Source: an uncultured Monoglobus sp.
GTDB taxonomy: Bacteria; Bacillota; Clostridia; Monoglobales; Monoglobaceae
Length of the DNA stretch: 64,000 bases
Direction of reading: 5' to 3'
Assembly (NCBI GenBank): GCA_947630135.1
Contig: CANRGH010000006.1
Coordinates: forward strand, 41,577-105,576
Made by a program: the position numbers and the translations under genes. The notes beneath the pieces are model-generated. The model worked only from the letters and a program-made list of their open reading frames with translations, did no database searches and was not told the origin of the DNA. Position 1 is the stretch's first letter. Each line of letters starts with the position of its first letter. Below are positions 1 to 7,554 of the stretch, in pieces.

Positions 1-2681
1 CTGCTTTCGGCCAAAGGCTCAAGAGTGTCAAGGTCCCAGATAAATATTTTAATGTTATCGGCCGGGCCGCTGTAGTCAACGCCCGAAACATCACCGCCGA
101 TTATGTCGTACATCTCTGCGCCGCGGAGAGCTCCGCCGTCGGTATATGATGCGATTATAAGCTTGGCCCTGTCGGTTCCGCCGCCGTGATAGGTTAAGTC
201 TATATTTATCCTTCCGTCGGCGCTGAACTCATAGCCGTTGATCTCATAGAGATAATCATGCGGCGCGGGAGTTTCCGTCGGTTCGGCTGTGGCAGCGGGC
301 TCGGGAGTGCTTGTAGGCGCGGCGCTCGCTTCGGGCGAGGCTGTAGGCTTAACCTCGGGAGTCGGCGCAGCAGTGGGCGCCGACGTCGGATCGGGCGTGG
401 GCACCGGCAGAGACTCGTCTTTAAACTCCGCTCCGACAACCACGTCGCTGTCGGGCATCACAAACGTGAACTCATTTTCCGAAACCATACGCGTCTCGAC
501 CGCGGGCACCGTGTAGATCCCGTGCGCCTTGTAGCCGCTGTCGGGCAGAGTCGTGACGCTCACGGTCTCGCCGACCTTGGCGGAGGCTCCGCCGCCTCCG
601 GTCACGGTCACGCTCTCGATTCCTATCTTCGAGCCGTCGGCCCACGCGTAGATCTCGCTGCCCGCGGAACATTCAAAGCTGTGCTCGTAATAGCCCTCAG
701 TCGGCTTTTGGCTCCCTTGAACAATATACTTTTTCGCGGTGTTGTCGTAGATATTGAGCTCCTTGCCGCCGTATACATAAAAGCTGATATTCATTTCTCC
801 GTCGACAGCAGGCTTTATCATATAAACGCTTCCGCTCGGCTTGTTTGAGCTTGTGAACGGCGGCTTTGCGGAGGGATTTGTTTCCCCCTTGGCGCTGGTC
901 CTGCCGCCGAACTCGAACGCGGCGGTGGTCGGGTCGTACATCGTTATGGTTCCGTCGCTGCCCTCGGCGCCGTTCAGATTAAGCGTCTTTTCGCCGTCTA
1001 TCTCGCTCTTGTGCTCGGCCGCGTTCCATGTTATCGTTCGGGCGGACGCGCCGTTTATCTCGATCGAGCCGTTCTGCATGTTCTCGTCGGCCGTTATGTT
1101 ATGCCTCGGTATCGGAGTCGGAGTCGGAGTCGGAGACGGAGAGGGTGTGGGCTGATTTGGGTCGAGCGTGGGCGACGGTGGAATTTCGAGCTCGTTGCCC
1201 TCGGCCAGCCAGTTCGCGTAAGCCTCTATGTTGAAATAACCCTCGCTCGTTTTACCGAGCGCGTCGTTGCTGTTTATGTCAAGCCCGTGACCCTTTTCAT
1301 ACTCGTCGGCCATTCCGTCGCCGTCGGTGTCGATGATCTTGCCGTTGCTATAAACGGGCTTATCCATTTTCTTGAGATGCGCCAGATCGATTATTCCGTT
1401 ATTGCCCATAACGCCTGTTCTGTTTCTCGCGTCGTTTACCGCGCGCTCGTCGACCGAGTCGCGCCTCAGGCTGTCGCCCGCGTGCTCAAGCACAAGGTTA
1501 AAGGCTTGCTCGGCCGTATGCGTGCCGATCTTGAAATCATGAATATACTGCGTGTGGTTGGTCGTGGTTCCGGCTATGCTCTCGTCGTATTTCACAATGT
1601 TGTAGGTTTTGCAGTCTCTTGTGTCAACGCCCTTTGTGTTGTCCTCGTTTATTGTTCTGACCTTGGAAGATTGGCTGTTTTTCGAGTCGTAATAATTTCC
1701 ATCAACGGCTATGTCGGTGCCCCAGTTTGACTTGCCGCCCTTGCTGCCGCCGTACATCTCATAAAATCTGTTGATCGAGCTACTGGCGGGGCCCTCTTTG
1801 TAGTAATTTGAAACCAAATTCACGCGCACTCCGTTCTCGCCGCCGTAGGAATTGTTGCCGTTCCAGTTATAGAACACGTTGTTTCGGATATCGAGCAGAC
1901 TCTCGGTATCCTTGCCGCCCTTGTAGGAGCTGACCGTCTCGCTTGTGCCGACCCGGGGAAAGCGGTTGTTGGCGCTTGACACCATGTTGTGGTGGTACGA
2001 GACGTTGACGCCGCCCCAGATACCGCCGTAACCGTGAGCCTCTATGCCGCCGCCCTCGTCGTGGATCGAGCGGTTGAGGGGTTCGGTCATGATGCACCAC
2101 TGGATCGTGGAGTCCTTTATCGCGTAGAACGAGCAGCACTCGTCGGTCGACCAGCTCATGCTGCAGTGGTCGACGATCAAATTCGATGTGCTGTTTGTGC
2201 CCCCGAGCGCGTCGTCGTCATACTTTTTGTCGACCTCGCTGTAGACGCCCATGCGGAACCTTAGATAACGCATAATTATGTTGTCGGCGCTGACCTTGAC
2301 CGGAGCGCCCGAAATGCATATTCCGTCGCCGGGCGCGGTCTGGCCCAAAATGGTCAGATTTCTTTTTGAAAGGTTAATGGGCGATTTTATCTTTATTTCT
2401 CCCCCGATGTCAAACACGATTATCCGGTTCTCTTTTGAGACCGCGTCGCGGAACGAGCCCGTGCCGCTGTCGTCGGTGTTTGTGACATGGTAAACCGTCG
2501 GGCTTGACGCGGCTCTCGCGCCGGTTGTGTACATTCCGCCGCCCTCGGCGCCGGGAAACGCGACAAGCTTTTCGGCGGCCGCGACAGCTTCGGGCGGCTC
2601 ATCCAAGCTCTGCGCGCCGACAAAAACCGTCTGCGAAAGGCACACCGCAAGACACAGAAAAACAGCGATAAATTTTTTCAT
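1..2681 (-). CDS. Secreted pectate lyase (PL1-like), C-terminus beyond window
   Basis: The gene runs off the left edge; 893 codons are visible with no stop. The ATG at 2681 follows an ideal GGAGG site. Residues 1-23 form a signal peptide. The motif AFPGAEGGGMYTTGAR near residue 41 and the following DSGTGSFRDAV are typical of PL1-type right-handed beta-helix pectate lyases, which cleave polygalacturonate by beta-elimination outside the cell. A Pro-Thr linker (coding 1107-1152), a stalk-like carbohydrate-binding region and a second Pro/Thr/Ala-rich linker (about 290-415) follow. The last visible residues (IFIWDLDTLEPLAES) resemble the extreme C-terminus of the pectate lyase at 12.8-16.6 kb, so the stop probably lies only a few codons outside. 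The exact PL family is not certain. Confidence 0.85.
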   Translation of the reverse strand, partial: MKKFIAVFLCLAVCLSQTVFVGAQSLDEPPEAVAAAEKLVAFPGAEGGGMYTTGARAASSPTVYHVTNTDDSGTGSFRDAVSKENRIIVFDIGGEIKIKSPINLSKRNLTILGQTAPGDGICISGAPVKVSADNIIMRYLRFRMGVYSEVDKKYDDDALGGTNSTSNLIVDHCSMSWSTDECCSFYAIKDSTIQWCIMTEPLNRSIHDEGGGIEAHGYGGIWGGVNVSYHHNMVSSANNRFPRVGTSETVSSYKGGKDTESLLDIRNNVFYNWNGNNSYGGENGVRVNLVSNYYKEGPASSSINRFYEMYGGSKGGKSNWGTDIAVDGNYYDSKNSQSSKVRTINEDNTKGVDTRDCKTYNIVKYDESIAGTTTNHTQYIHDFKIGTHTAEQAFNLVLEHAGDSLRRDSVDERAVNDARNRTGVMGNNGIIDLAHLKKMDKPVYSNGKIIDTDGDGMADEYEKGHGLDINSNDALGKTSEGYFNIEAYANWLAEGNELEIPPSPTLDPNQPTPSPSPTPTPTPIPRHNITADENMQNGSIEINGASARTITWNAAEHKSEIDGEKTLNLNGAEGSDGTITMYDPTTAAFEFGGRTSAKGETNPSAKPPFTSSNKPSGSVYMIKPAVDGEMNISFYVYGGKELNIYDNTAKKYIVQGSQKPTEGYYEHSFECSAGSEIYAWADGSKIGIESVTVTGGGGASAKVGETVSVTTLPDSGYKAHGIYTVPAVETRMVSENEFTFVMPDSDVVVGAEFKDESLPVPTPDPTSAPTAAPTPEVKPTASPEASAAPTSTPEPAATAEPTETPAPHDYLYEINGYEFSADGRINIDLTYHGGGTDRAKLIIASYTDGGALRGAEMYDIIGGDVSGVDYSGPADNIKIFIWDLDTLEPLAES

Positions 2682-2798
2682 ATTCTACCTCCTGACACAG
2701 AATAAATAACTCAAATAAGGCAAACCCCCGCTTTGCCGCGCTTCACAAAAATATTTTCCTTTTGAAGGATGAGCGGGCAAACGCCGGGGGTATTTTGA

Positions 2799-4229
2799 TT
2801 ATTTTCCGAGATATGTAAAGTGCATGTGGTCAACGGTGCCGCTTACCCAAGCGTTTCCGCCCCAGAGCCAGCCGTATTTCGCAAAGGTCTGGACCACCGC
2901 GCCGGTGGGCGCGAACGAGAATATCGAGTTCTCGGGGTCATAGAAGGTTCCTATCTGCTGACCGCTCTTGTATAAGCAATAGTTCTCGTTATAGTTAAGA
3001 TCGATAACCGTGCCGTAGTTATGGTCGGACAGGCTTCCGCCCGCCATGGCGCTGCGCCACGCGTAGCCGGTCGCGTCCTTGATCGGCGGCTTGGTGGGCG
3101 AGTTGTAGATCTCATTGAATATTGCCACAACGTCGTCCTTGAGCACCGTGTTGATCTTAAACGTTCTCCAGCCTGTTCTGAGCTCTGTCTCTCCCTCGGG
3201 GAGCTCCCAGACCGCCACGGTGACGTCGGTCATGTGCGCGTCGGCTTCCTCGGCCGATGTGTATTTCGCACCGAGATCGCCGAAAATTCTCATTTCCTTG
3301 TCCATGGCCTCGCCGGTGGCGAGAGTCTCGGAATATGTCTTGAGCTTATACAGGCCGTCGGCGTCGGGCACCTGAAGCGGTGTACCGCTGGGCGCGAAGC
3401 CTCCGGTTCCGTCCGGAACAGGCTCGGGGTCGGCCTCCACAACGGGCTCGGAGCTTCCGCCGACGATCTCCCCGCCGGGGGTCACAAGCTGCTTGTCGGG
3501 CGCGTTGCGAAGCGCGATAACTGTGCCATTGTCCTGCATGACCGTCTTTTCGAGCGTGTAGATCGTTCTGCCGTTTGAGTCGGTTCCCTCTTTGAGCGCG
3601 GACTGAATATAGCCGTCAACATCCCTGCCGTACTTGACGAAGCAGCGGTATGAGATTATCGCGGCCTCTTCGCGGGAAACGTATTCAAGCGGCTTGAAAT
3701 AACCCTCGTAGCCCGCCATAAGGTCGTTGTCAAGCATGAACGCGACATAGTCTCTGGCCCAGTAGTCGATCTGATCCGCGTCGATTATATCGTCAAACAC
3801 GCCGCTCGACGGAAAATACGGGCCCAAAACGCCCGCCGCGGACAGCATGCTCGTTATTACCTTGCACATTTCCTCTCTCGTTATGAAGTTGGCCGGGAAA
3901 AAATGGCCCTCTCCGTCGCCGCTGATAATTCCCGCATAATACGCCATGTTCGGGAACGCGTTGTCGGTGTCGATAAACGGGTTGTAGGCGTTTGAGGACA
4001 CGTTCTCGGCTGTTATCGTGGCGTAAATATTAACGGCCACGTTTATAAAATCCAGTCTGTTTATCGCGTCGGTATACGGCTTTTTGCCGTATTCTGTCGA
4101 AATAAGGCTGTAATCCATAGCGCCCTTTACCGTGTCCTCGGCCCACCAGTTCGGGTCATAGGCAAACGTTCCCATGCACGACAACGTCATGCAAAGCGTC
4201 AGCAGCGCAGCAATTATTCTCTTTTTCAC
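2799..4229 (-). CDS. SLH-domain protein with C-terminal M15 (VanY-like) peptidase domain
   Basis: This 476-residue exported protein starts at GTG with a GAGGTG site upstream. A signal peptide covers about residues 1-23. Three SLH repeats follow (about 27-205); family knowledge says these bind secondary cell-wall polymers and hold the protein on the cell surface. After a Pro/acidic linker, the last 180 residues hold an M15 peptidase signature: SDHNYGTVIDLN and the terminal HMHF supply the zinc-binding His/Asp/His set. M15 enzymes trim D-Ala-containing or L-Ala/D-Glu peptide bonds of peptidoglycan. The fusion suggests a wall-anchored peptidoglycan hydrolase. A good promoter lies at 4282-4310. 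Exact substrate is unknown. Confidence 0.8.
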   Translation of the reverse strand: MKKRIIAALLTLCMTLSCMGTFAYDPNWWAEDTVKGAMDYSLISTEYGKKPYTDAINRLDFINVAVNIYATITAENVSSNAYNPFIDTDNAFPNMAYYAGIISGDGEGHFFPANFITREEMCKVITSMLSAAGVLGPYFPSSGVFDDIIDADQIDYWARDYVAFMLDNDLMAGYEGYFKPLEYVSREEAAIISYRCFVKYGRDVDGYIQSALKEGTDSNGRTIYTLEKTVMQDNGTVIALRNAPDKQLVTPGGEIVGGSSEPVVEADPEPVPDGTGGFAPSGTPLQVPDADGLYKLKTYSETLATGEAMDKEMRIFGDLGAKYTSAEEADAHMTDVTVAVWELPEGETELRTGWRTFKINTVLKDDVVAIFNEIYNSPTKPPIKDATGYAWRSAMAGGSLSDHNYGTVIDLNYNENYCLYKSGQQIGTFYDPENSIFSFAPTGAVVQTFAKYGWLWGGNAWVSGTVDHMHFTYLGK

Positions 4230-4281
4230 AAAAACACCTCGTATTAATTAATTTCGGTTCAATTGTCCGCATTTCCGACTT

Positions 4282-4310
4282 ATTATAGCACAAAACGCGG
4301 TTTTTCTCAA
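4282..4310 (-). promoter_or_regulatory. Sigma-A-type promoter of the SLH-M15 gene
   Basis: On the minus strand TTGAGA (4305-4310) is followed after 17 bases by TATAAT (4282-4287). It sits about 55 bases upstream of the GTG start at 4229. Confidence 0.7.
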
Positions 4311-4369
4311 TAAATTTCCCGATTTATTAATAGAATATTAATAGAAAGTTTACAAAAAAATGCACTTGT

Positions 4370-5320
4370 CTATTTTTTCCTGTATTCCTCAATAATATAT
4401 CTGGGGCGCGCTTTTGTCTCCTTGTAAATTTTGCCTATGTACTCGCCGATCACGCCGACCGAGACAAGCTGAACTCCGCCCAGGAACCAGATCGAACACA
4501 TGAGCGACGCCCACCCGTCGGTTGAATATCCCAGACATTTTGAAATAATTGTGTATATCGCCGCTATTATCGCCGCCACGCATACCAAAAGGCCGACCGT
4601 CCATACGATCTTTATCGGCTTCACGCTGAACGACGTTATTCCGTCAAAGGCGAATGAAAGCATTTTTTTGAGAGGATATTTGCTTTCGCCCGCGAAGCGC
4701 TCGGCGCGCTCGTAATACACGCAGTCGCTCTTATAGCCTATGGTCGGAACTATTCCGCGCAGGAAAAGGTTTGCCTCCTTATACTCGCCGAGAGCGTTCA
4801 GCGCGCGGCTGCTCATCAGACGGTAATCGGCGTGGTTATAGACGACCTCGGCGCCCATGACTCTGAAAAACTTATAAAATCCCTCGGCGGTGAAACGCTT
4901 GAAAAACGTGTCGGTCTCGCGCTTGCTGCGGACGCCGTAAACCACGTCGCAGCCCTCGTCGAATTTTTTTACCATTTCGGGAATAACGTTGATGTCATCC
5001 TGTAGATCGGCGTCGATCGAAACAGCGCAGTCGCACTCGTCCTTTACGGTCATAAGCCCCGCGAGCAGCGCCTTCTGGTGGCCCGCGTTGTGCGCCAGCT
5101 TGACGCCGCGATATATGCTGTCACTGTCGCAAAGGCCGCTGATTATGCTCCACGTTTTGTCGCGGCTGCCATCGTCAACCATAACGATTTTGCTGTCGGG
5201 CGAAATAAGCCCGTCCGCCTCCATGGTCATAAACAGCTCGCGCATGCGTTTTGAGGTCTCGCCCAAGACCTCCTCCTCGTTATAGCACGGCATAACTACA
5301 AATAATTTTGTGTCTTTCAT
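4370..5320 (-). CDS. Family 2 glycosyltransferase with two C-terminal membrane helices (GtrB/DPM-like)
   Basis: The 316-residue protein starts MKDTKLFVVMPCYNEEE, a GT2 opening. It has the DDGSRD nucleotide-sugar loop and the DADLQDD acceptor/metal motif around residues 60-110. Two transmembrane helices lie at about 230-260 and 270-295. This layout is that of polyprenyl-phosphate glycosyltransferases (GtrB, DPM1-like), which put a sugar on undecaprenyl phosphate for GT-C enzymes. The window has a GtrA flippase-type gene (48.0 kb) and several GT-C genes that could use such a donor. The ATG at 5320 is preferred to the GTG at 5329 because GGGAG sits 8 bases before it. The sugar is unknown. Confidence 0.85.
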   Translation of the reverse strand: MKDTKLFVVMPCYNEEEVLGETSKRMRELFMTMEADGLISPDSKIVMVDDGSRDKTWSIISGLCDSDSIYRGVKLAHNAGHQKALLAGLMTVKDECDCAVSIDADLQDDINVIPEMVKKFDEGCDVVYGVRSKRETDTFFKRFTAEGFYKFFRVMGAEVVYNHADYRLMSSRALNALGEYKEANLFLRGIVPTIGYKSDCVYYERAERFAGESKYPLKKMLSFAFDGITSFSVKPIKIVWTVGLLVCVAAIIAAIYTIISKCLGYSTDGWASLMCSIWFLGGVQLVSVGVIGEYIGKIYKETKARPRYIIEEYRKK

Positions 5321-5350
5321 AATTTTCACTCCCGTTTGTATTTCTTATTG

Positions 5351-5378
5351 AACAAAACGGGTAGGCGCGAGCCTACCC
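5351..5378 (-). terminator. Terminator downstream of secG
   Basis: A near-perfect inverted repeat (GGGTAGGC / GCCTACCC, 5359-5378) is followed on the minus strand by a T-rich tract, between the secG stop and the GT2 start. Confidence 0.6.
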
Positions 5379-5402
5379 TGAAGTTTCATATATTTATTGG
5401 GC

Positions 5403-5972
5403 TTACTCCGCCGCAGCCTGATTTGCGGCGTCCGCAGCAGCGTCAGCCGCTTGATCGGCGGCTCCTTCCGCGGCGTCTGCCGCCTGATCAGCGGCTCCCT
5501 CTGCCGCGTCGGCAGCTCCTTCCGCAGCATCAGCAGCTTCCGCGTCCTCGCCCTCGGCGGTATCAACAGCACCTTCCTCGGCCGCTGCGTCCTGCTGCGC
5601 GGCCATATCCTCGGCCGACATAACAATGTTTCCGCTCTCGTCAACCAGATTGCCGTTCTCGTCCATCGTAACGTTCATGGACTGGCTTGTCTCGTCACCG
5701 GCGGCCTCTTCCGAGGCGGCCTCGTCAAGGTTTGCCTGGCGGATCGAAACATAAGTCAGCACGATCGACGAAAGGATGAACAAAATGGCGAACACAGCCG
5801 TGAACTTTCTGAGCATGGCGTCGATTGTTCTGCCCTTGTTTTTTCCGAAAAACGTCTCGGCTCCGCCGGCAATGGCGCCGGACAGGCCCTGCTGTCTGCC
5901 GTGCTGCATCAGAACGATCACCGTGAGCACCACGGCTATAATTACATGAATAATAACCAATACTGTTACCAT
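5403..5972 (-). CDS. secG: Preprotein translocase subunit SecG with long Ala/Glu-rich tail
   Basis: Residues 1-80 are a normal SecG: a first membrane helix, the cytosolic loop with LMQHGRQQGLSGAIAGGAETFFGK, and a second helix. SecG helps SecYE/SecA move proteins through the membrane. SecG is normally 70-80 residues in Bacillota; this one has 189. The extra about 105 residues are low-complexity and acidic, with repeated AAEGAADQAAD units near the end. The tail has no cysteine or hydrophobic helix and should be disordered. The start has a GGAGG site and a strong promoter at 6051-6079. The tail is the only unusual part. Confidence 0.9.
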   Translation of the reverse strand: MVTVLVIIHVIIAVVLTVIVLMQHGRQQGLSGAIAGGAETFFGKNKGRTIDAMLRKFTAVFAILFILSSIVLTYVSIRQANLDEAASEEAAGDETSQSMNVTMDENGNLVDESGNIVMSAEDMAAQQDAAAEEGAVDTAEGEDAEAADAAEGAADAAEGAADQAADAAEGAADQAADAAADAANQAAAE

Positions 5973-6050
5973 TTTAAAACTTCCTCCTTATACGCCGCGC
6001 GTATATAGTATATTTGTAGAATTTGCTCTCATAAAGCATCAGTATTTCAG

Positions 6051-6079
6051 ATTATACCACACACCGACGGAAAATGCAA
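6051..6079 (-). promoter_or_regulatory. Sigma-A-type promoter of secG
   Basis: Minus-strand TTGCAT (6074-6079), 17-base spacer, TATAAT (6051-6056), giving a 5' leader of about 75 bases before secG. Confidence 0.7.
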
Positions 6080-6152
6080 GGGTTTTTTTGAAATATTCCG
6101 AAAAAATTCCGAAAAATCCCGCGCTCCCGATCAATTCCCGAAATAAACCGAA

Positions 6153-7370
6153 CTAAATCTTATTATAATTTAAGTTCCGATGCGCCTTGCGGTAGCTGTC
6201 AGGGGTGCAGCCCGTGTATTTCTTAAAGGACGTGTAGAAATAGCTTCCCGAGTTGAGCCCCACCTCTTTGCCGATGTCGCGCGCGGTCAGATTTGTCTCG
6301 ATCAGCATTTTGCAAACCTGGTCGAACCGCTTGCGTGTCAGGTACTCGGAGATCGAGATTCCCTGGCTCCGCTTGAAAATGCTGCGGATATAATTCGAGC
6401 TGCGGTTGACGCTGGCGGCAATCGCCTCAACCGACAAAGCCGAGTCGGTGTAGTTTTCGTTTATATATTTGATTATGGCGGAAACAATATAGTCCTTTTT
6501 GGTGTCCGCCTTTGACTCCTGGATAAAACGCATTGTCTCGCTGCATCTTTCCTCAACGAAAACCGTGAGATCGTCGATCGATTCAAGCGAGCTCAGATCC
6601 TCGATAATGCTGTTGTGGACCGATTCGTTCTCGCCCTTCTCGCTCACCGCGAGCCCGTCGACCGCCAAAAGCAGCCGCGTCGTGTGGAGCACTATCGTGT
6701 CATAAGACATGTTGTCGATCGTGCCGACAAACGCGCTGACCGCGCGCTTAAGCGACGCTTCATCCCTTGAGCGGATACACTCGAATATCTCGCGCTCAAG
6801 AAGCGCGGGGTATTCGCAGCTCAGCCGCGACATCGAAAGGGTATCGTCATAATTGATTATCGAATACGGTTTAAACGACAGCCTGTAAAGCATGGCATAT
6901 CTGGCGTTTTTGTAGAGCTTGCCGCAGTCGTCGACCGAGCACTCCCTCGTGCAGAGCGACATGGTCGTGTTAAGCCCGAAAAGCTCGTTTATGTGCCGTT
7001 TAAGATCAGCCGACTGTTCGGCGATAAAATCAGAATTTTCTCCGTGGCAGCACAAAAACCCAACGGTCACGGCGCCAACATCAATGCCGTAACACTCGGA
7101 GTACGCGCCGTAAAGCTCCTCGCCGATATTTCGCACCGCGTATATTATCTCGGAAACGTCGGAGCGCGGTTCGTCGGCGCTTAGGCTTATTCTGGCAAGA
7201 ATGACCGAAAAACGGCTTGACTGCATCCTGATCCCCAGCTCCGCCGATTTTTTGGGATTAAAAACAGCGCCGCCAATGAGCAGTTTTCTGATAAATTTTT
7301 CGCGCTCATTCGCCGCGTTCTTATGTTCAAGCGTGTTTATGTTAACGCTTCTTTGCATAATGTTGTCCAT
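6153..7370 (-). CDS. AraC/XylS-family transcriptional regulator
   Basis: The C-terminal about 100 residues form an AraC double helix-turn-helix: SVEAIAASVNRSSNYIRSIFKRSQG, then ARDIGKEVGLNSGSYFYTSFKKYTGCTPDSYRK. The N-terminal 300 residues resemble the helical/GGDEF-like middle region of YesN-type regulators, but there is no receiver domain and no membrane helix. The start is ambiguous. ATG at 7370 has GCGGAGGT 11 bases upstream, and an in-frame TTG at 7373 is 8 bases from it; the longer TTG reading at 7427 lacks a ribosome site. Its position between pectate lyases and next to a GH106-like glycosidase suggests control of pectin genes; a 21-bp direct repeat at 16685-16716 is a candidate target. 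Ligand unknown. Confidence 0.85.
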   Translation of the reverse strand: MDNIMQRSVNINTLEHKNAANEREKFIRKLLIGGAVFNPKKSAELGIRMQSSRFSVILARISLSADEPRSDVSEIIYAVRNIGEELYGAYSECYGIDVGAVTVGFLCCHGENSDFIAEQSADLKRHINELFGLNTTMSLCTRECSVDDCGKLYKNARYAMLYRLSFKPYSIINYDDTLSMSRLSCEYPALLEREIFECIRSRDEASLKRAVSAFVGTIDNMSYDTIVLHTTRLLLAVDGLAVSEKGENESVHNSIIEDLSSLESIDDLTVFVEERCSETMRFIQESKADTKKDYIVSAIIKYINENYTDSALSVEAIAASVNRSSNYIRSIFKRSQGISISEYLTRKRFDQVCKMLIETNLTARDIGKEVGLNSGSYFYTSFKKYTGCTPDSYRKAHRNLNYNKI

Positions 7371-7554
7371 CAAAATGTCTACCTCCGCTGCGTGAAACAT
7401 CATAACCCATTCTGTCTGTGTTTGCAAAGCAAAACAAAAATATTGATCTTTATTTGATTTTTTACAAAACGCAGTTTATTCTGCTTGTCGTGTTAATAAT
7501 ATAACACACATATATACATTTTGTAAACATGTATTTTCAACAAATTATTCGGCG

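Noticed and set aside
258..1730. Long plus-strand open frames opposite the first pectate lyase
   Set aside because: They are GC-rich shadows of a clear signal-peptide-bearing minus-strand gene and have no ribosome sites or family features.
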